Origin: Costus lasius
Taxonomy: Eukaryota; Streptophyta; Magnoliopsida; Zingiberales; Costaceae
NCBI GenBank assembly: GCA_027563935.2
Contig: JANVAS020000231.1
Coordinates: 13,968,001 to 14,032,000 of the forward strand
Reading direction: 5' to 3'
Length of the DNA: 64,000 nt
How positions within the stretch are numbered: the first letter of the stretch is position 1; the number at the start of each line of letters is the position of its first letter. This document shows positions 59,417-64,000 of the stretch, piece by piece. The translations under genes and the position numbers were made by a program. A model generated the notes under the pieces. The model had not been told where the DNA came from. It worked only from the letters and a program-made list of their open reading frames with translations, and searched no databases.

Positions 59417-61223
59417 GGTGTTCGTTGCTGCAGGAATCTACAACAATGCAAGAACAGCAAGGTCAGTATCAATGTTTAGAATCAATCCAGGACTTAAGAA
59501 AGATTCTTTTCTCACTATTTTGTCTGACTGAAAAATCCATTAAAACAGTCCGAAAGAGTAAGACTCTTTTAGTGAGATGGGATCCAGATTTCATACTTGG
59601 TCTCCGCGTCCCGCTCAGGCGAGATAAGATGCACAGAGAGTACAAGCACTAATTTCTGGTAGGCAGTCCCTGCCAATCGCCAACCCGTGCGATTCCCTTT
59701 CATCTGGGCAATCCAGCAGACTGTGCCAACTGAGTTGGTACAACACAGTCTCTGATCCCACAGATGCCTGCCTCCATATAGCTGACATATGCCCCATATG
59801 TAGCCTACATGGTCAAGCTGACCTGACCTACTCCCTGGACCACCACGTGCTATGCTGAGCAACGAGAAGCGATAAATCCCTTCCCTGTAACACGCAGGTG
59901 TAATCGCACACCGTCTGAAGATAGATGGGCGTGCCCACTGAGTGGGTACAACAGGCCCCAACGATAGTCAGAACAGTGAGGTTTCGCGTCAGAAGGCTTA
60001 CGTGCTTGATATTATAGCGTTGGATTTTAACGGTCCTTTTATCTTCTTAACTATCATGCAAACCCTATGGTGATAGCAGAAGATAAATCATGCAATTCTA
60101 ATTATAAAAACGATAAGTAGAAAGCATGCTGATCTTATGTGGTAAAAGCCCATTAACCCTAAGTAAGACCTTAATTTTAACTTAAGTCTTCACTTGAGCT
60201 CTTCATGGGTCTTTTGCATCTCATCTGGCCCAACCCAGGGCCCAAGCGCCCTCTGCAGCTCAGGTGCGCCCACCAGGTAAAATGCGCCTGTCATAGGGTC
60301 GAACCCTAGACCTCCCACCTGGTCAAGCCTCTACTGCATGCGCCAATGCCATGTGTGCTCTGTGCTCTTGTCATGATTAAAATTACAATTTAATCTATCT
60401 AGACAAGATTGACACGCAGGTCAATTACACAATAAATTAATTAAAATGTGATGCGCATATCACAAATATAATAATTTACATTTTAAATCCAGGCACGCAG
60501 GCCCCAGCACAGCACACATTAATTGGGCAACCCACATAAGATAAAATAAACAAGCACATGGCATCCAATCAACATGTGATCCATCAACAAAATAAAATTT
60601 TCAAAATCCCTTTGGAATCAATTTTATTTGTCTTATTTGCCCTACTACCTTACAACGGTCCATTGATAGGGATCCACTCATCATGTCTAGTCAGATCCAC
60701 TGCCCTTGCATGCACCAAGTCCTAACTAACTTGAGTCGACCTAATGGTCAACCATGCATGCGCAAAGGGCTGAACAACCTTTATGAGTTCTGGCAAGCGG
60801 GTGTGACCCCGGGCCTAACTCAAGAGTGCTCACTGGTTGTCTCAACCAGACCTCGCTACACGCCTGTCTGCAGTCGACCTATAGCCACCTCATGCTTGCG
60901 CACAGGTGCCATCTGGTCGACCCATCTAGGCTGTCAGATGGTCTGATCAGACTGGTTGGATCTTACCTAGAAGATGACTTCAACCCCATCAACCCGTCTA
61001 AGGGTTTATAGTAGGCGCTTAGATCTAATATGGGGCGCGCAAGTGATCAAGTTCTTTAGAAAAACTACAACAAGCGCATACATGATACATGCGCCAAGAT
61101 ACATCAAATTCACAACAATAAGCATGTAGTTAGGCATGTAATTTACCATTAGATCTATTCATAAGCGCATTCATGGATCAAACATGAAGATCAAGCACTC
61201 ATATGAACAAGCAATAACCGCAT
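59417..61223 (-). other. 5' leader of Copia-3
   Basis: 1.8 kb matching the Copia-2 leader over most of its length. It carries an insertion relative to it near 60280-60350 and lacks the 33-bp tandem array. No gene. Confidence 0.85.
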
Positions 61224-61235
61224 GCTCTGATACCA
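61224..61235 (-). other. primer binding site of Copia-3 (initiator tRNA-Met)
   Basis: TGGTATCAGAGC in element orientation, two bases after the LTR. Confidence 0.95.
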
Positions 61236-61237
61236 AT

Positions 61238-62924
61238 TGTAAGTCCCCTTCAAGGGGGAGCGAAACCCTAATAGGCGCATAACAAAAATTTGAAGCGGAA
61301 GCAAGGGTTTCTATATCGCATGCATGTCATATGATCAACTTGTTAAAACTTGCAAAGATCGACAAGTGATCTTACCATAGCCATTGCTTTGGATGGCGGC
61401 TTGGAAATGAGAGAACGAAATGGTTCTCCTCCAAAGATGACGCACACAAGACGATGGATCGGCTACTTCTTGTTGCTCCTTGTGCTAGCAAGGATCTCCA
61501 AGTCTCCTGATCGCGTTGAGGGGATTTAGATGATCTCCTTTCTTCTTGGCTAAAACTCTCTCCAAAGCGTGAAGAAGTTCTCCCACGAGAGAAGAGGCGA
61601 CAAGACGTGAAGAGACGAGAGAGGGCGTAACTCTCTCGAACATGTAGTGCGTTACCTTATTTTGGAAAACCAAAAATAGTAACCGCCTAACGTTCATGCG
61701 TTCATGCGTTCATGGGTTTTCCCCAACGCATTTTGCTCTCTCCCTTGAAACATGCGCTCACTCAATGAGCTGGTTCAATGTCGGTTTGGTTCAAAGACCA
61801 ATTAACCCAAGCCATATGGTCTAGATCACAATAAACCCTAAAGGTTCAAGATCTAACCGTTCATCTCCTGATGCTCCTGATCTCACCGATCTAGCATCCA
61901 ATCTCTCGATCGAAGCTTACCGATCTCAAGCCCTAATCAATCAAACATGATCAGACCAGATCTCACTTACAATCAGAGTTTAAATCCCTTTAAACTGAAC
62001 CCAAACAATTCAGTCCACACGATCTGACTTAAGTAAGCCATATCATCAAATTGTGCGACCCTAAGGGTTTCCTTTAAATGTCGGTAACGATAACTTACGT
62101 TATCACGATCAGTGAGGGGTATCTAGCAATACATCACTGTCTCCCGATATAAAGGAAAGAGTCTTCCAAGACTACACCCAAACCATAGCACAAGTGTGAA
62201 TCCACTTCACTAGGCATACATGTTTCCTTTGCCACTGGATGTTCTTATTGGACAAGCGTGTCAAGCCTGTAGCTCCAATATGATGAGCATGATTAGATCA
62301 GATGAACATAGTCACCTGGGTATGGCCATACACTTTCTCAATCATCTCATTCAGGGGGGGGGGCCAGTAGAACATCACACTCCAATCAAGGAGACGGCAA
62401 TCCTATATCTATCAATAGTGCCCTAACATGACTCATGATCATTATCCAAGATAGTCTATAACCATTATGTTTCAAATGATATTGAACTACCTCAAAACAA
62501 TGACAATCATCATTTAGAAACACAAGTGATCTCAAGTCAGAGGACATGTGCCACTTGTTGCAAACAAGGATTATTCACATTGTGACAAGCAATCGAATAT
62601 CCTAGTAGGGTCTGTCCAGTACATCCAATGTACCCATGAGTCTACATCTTATTCCATGCTCGAAGCATCCTATAAGATTAGAACACATATTAGTCTCAAT
62701 CATATCAAGGCTGTCTCATGTTCACCAAGATATCTCGACTAAGGACATTACAGCATGTCAGCCAAGCTGAACAGCATTAAGACATTATTCAGAAGCACAC
62801 TTATTGCAGCAGACAATGTAACAAACTGAATAACAACCATTGCCTTTATAAACATAAGAGTTTATACATGATACTGAAAGAATCCCAAGGCCTCAAACAT
62901 TAGCCTTAAGGGCATACCCCAACA
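61238..62924 (-). repeat. 5' LTR of Copia-3
   Basis: 1687 bp, flanked on its outer side by AAGGT (62925-62929). Confidence 0.93.
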
Positions 62925-62929
62925 AAGGT

Positions 62930-62972
62930 ATCTAAAATGATGCAAAATATACTACATATTTCGGTGTCATCA
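62930..62972 (-). repeat. LTR C, part 2 (element 5' end)
   Basis: Last 43 bp of LTR C after Copia-3, ending GGTGTCATCA. It matches the start of LTR B in reverse. Confidence 0.85.
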
Positions 62973-62977
62973 ATTTG

Positions 62978-63482
62978 GCTTTGAAAAAAAAATTAGATTT
63001 TGGAGGCGGCGGAAGACTCGTTCAAATTTTGATTACGACACTACCGTAATTTAGTTCTGTGAATTATGGGTCAAAAATTACAGCCTATAAAAATAATTAT
63101 GGCAGTGCCGTATTTTCTTCTGTGTATTTTTGGGCAGAAATTATGGCCTGTTGAAAATATTACTGTAGTGGTGTAATCTGGGCAGAAAACTACACCCGTA
63201 AAATTAATTATGGCAGGGGTGTAATTTTCTAACTATCTCTAATTTGCATGAAAATTGACGGGCAGCTTCGTCTCAATGTCTGGAATTCATTCGTGCACTC
63301 AGATCTTTAAAAAACCATCAAAATTAGGCACTTTTTTTTATCTAAAAATGATCAAAAACGAGAAAAGGTGTAGATTCCGTAATATTTGATAAACAAGGCT
63401 TAAAAACAAGCAAAAGAGCATGAATATGACACAAAAGACTAATCAAATGAGACAAAATATACTATGAATTTTCTTGTCATCG
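62978..63482 (-). repeat. 5' LTR of element D, part 2
   Basis: Resumes with GCTTTGAAAAAAAAATTAG, as at 33453, and runs through ACGG palindrome motifs (63037-63225) to GTCATCG (expected GTCATCA), followed by AATAC. Confidence 0.88.
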
Positions 63483-63487
63483 AATAC

Positions 63488-63696
63488 CTACATCAAGTAA
63501 TTTCAAAACCTCCTTCTTCACAACTTCTTTCATAGAGGGGTTAAGCCTTCTTTGAAAATCCACATGTGGTTTATGTTCCTCCTCCATAAGAATCCTGTGC
63601 ATACAAAAAGAGGGGTTAATTCCCTTTAAATCATCAATAGAATAATATCCAATTACCTTCCTATGAATCCTCAACTCCCATAGAAGCAAACCTGTC
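63488..63696 (-). pseudogene. Element H pol: segment joining protease to RT
   Basis: The minus strand reads [20 protein letters not shown], then [19 protein letters not shown] and KKEVLKLLDVGI, which continues in RT at 32146 once element D is removed. One extra Tyr codon is present relative to the copy at 30200. It is cut at its upstream side at 63697. Confidence 0.87.
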
Positions 63697-64000
63697 TGAT
63701 GTGGGACCGAGGCAGGACCTTCGGAGGTCCGCCCGGGTTCGAAAGAAGCCCTCTAGGTATGGCTATCCTAGCCCCTAGACATGGCTTCCTTAGGACCCAT
63801 TTTGCTTATTTTGTCTTAGATTAGGGTGCATCATGTGGTAGGTTAGATCCACCCTCCAATTACACCATGTAGTTACATTTCTAGGTTCCGCCACTTATGT
63901 ATGATAGGTTAGTGCATGCAATTGATGTAATAGATTAGGTCAACTCCATTTTGGGACTCAAGCCAAGATCAGGTCTAGTTCATCAAAGAAGCGCCAAGCT
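63697..64000 (+). repeat. edge of an unclassified LTR-like insertion
   Basis: The H pol homology stops at CCTGTC and TGATGTGGGACCGAGGCAGG begins. TG start and abrupt loss of homology suggest the end of another LTR running out of the window. No second end or duplication is visible. Confidence 0.45.

Larger units (their letters stand above)
53212..62924 (-). mobile_element. Copia-3: damaged Angela/BARE-like retrotransposon
   Basis: Minus-strand element with AAGGT at 53207-53211 and 62925-62929. It holds a 5' LTR, primer site, leader, gag, protease, integrase (split by a solo LTR) and the first part of RT. The RT end, RNase H and polypurine tract are gone, and a copy of the outside flank sits in their place beside the 3' LTR. 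It is the same family as Copia-2. A frameshift, a stop and a lost zinc-knuckle Cys also disable it. Confidence 0.9.
51416..62972 (-). mobile_element. Insertion C: Athila solo LTR with an extra 77-bp tail
   Basis: Bounded by ATTTG (51411-51415 and 62973-62977). The D 3' LTR copy (33448) shows ATTTG once at this site. Without Copia-3, C is one LTR of about 1762 bp plus 77 bp beyond its normal 3' end. Ends are TGATGACACC (element 5' side) and CTATCA (3' side). Confidence 0.85.
32147..63482 (-). mobile_element. Element D: non-autonomous Athila-derived element with nested insertions
   Basis: Minus-strand element with target duplicate AATAC at 32142-32146 and 63483-63487. Joining 63488 to 32146 restores Athila pol (LLDVGI then IYPISDS). 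The 3' LTR (32147-35930) and 5' LTR (50125-63482) are each about 1.8 kb without insertions and share sequence throughout, with roughly a tenth of positions differing in the first 170 bp, so D is old. Internal parts seen: tRNA-Asp primer site, a zinc-knuckle plus acidic frame, the conserved hairpin, a palindrome array, a small integrase remnant and the family 3' noncoding region. No protease catalytic region or RT is present. Confidence 0.85.

Overview
This window is plant nuclear DNA made almost wholly of LTR retrotransposons. I see no host gene, tRNA or rRNA gene, or CRISPR array. The polyproteins belong to two plant families. Ty1/copia elements of an Angela/BARE-like type have a single gag-pol frame, a primer site for initiator tRNA-Met, and 1.7-2.0 kb LTRs. 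Athila-like Ty3/gypsy elements have a primer site for tRNA-Asp, about 1.5-1.9 kb LTRs, and the order gag, protease, RT, RNase H, integrase, env-like. This density fits pericentromeric or intergenic heterochromatin of a large-genome flowering plant. I cannot name the species.

Layout. 1-1273: an AT microsatellite and unassigned DNA. 1274-4866: 3' end of a minus-strand Athila element (A) with LTR, 3' noncoding region and a decayed env-like frame. 4862-11048: a plus-strand Athila-derived element (E), whose 5' LTR is split by a shortened Athila copy (B, 4997-8191, repeat GTAGG). 11049-13474: an LTR-like block with tandem repeats, then a partial LTR (F). 13475-15378: a decayed plus-strand pol. 15450 to 63696: a minus-strand Athila element (H), dispersed by nested insertions.

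Nesting inside H, each step backed by a 5-bp target-site duplication read directly. Copia-2 (19142-28292, AAGAA) sits in H integrase and is intact. Element D (32147-63482, AATAC) sits in H pol. Inside D are a solo Copia-1-type LTR (33529-35484, TACGA), the full Copia-1 (39016-48154, GACAC) and an LTR insertion C (51416-62972, ATTTG). Inside C is Copia-3 (53212-62924, AAGGT), and inside Copia-3 is a solo LTR (56035-57710, AGTGA). The deepest chain is five levels: H, D, C, Copia-3, solo LTR.

Only Copia-2 looks able to act alone: one open 1294-residue frame, equal-length LTRs with one difference found, primer site and polypurine tract. All other pol copies carry stops, frameshifts or gaps. D and E appear to be non-autonomous Athila derivatives that keep a nucleocapsid zinc knuckle plus a long acidic region but lack the protease catalytic region and RT. 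The main points for follow-up are a tRNA-Asp-like tail beyond the end of LTR C, palindrome arrays shared by diverged Athila LTRs, the acidic D/E protein, an in-frame pol-pol fusion in H, and a misplaced flank copy inside Copia-3.
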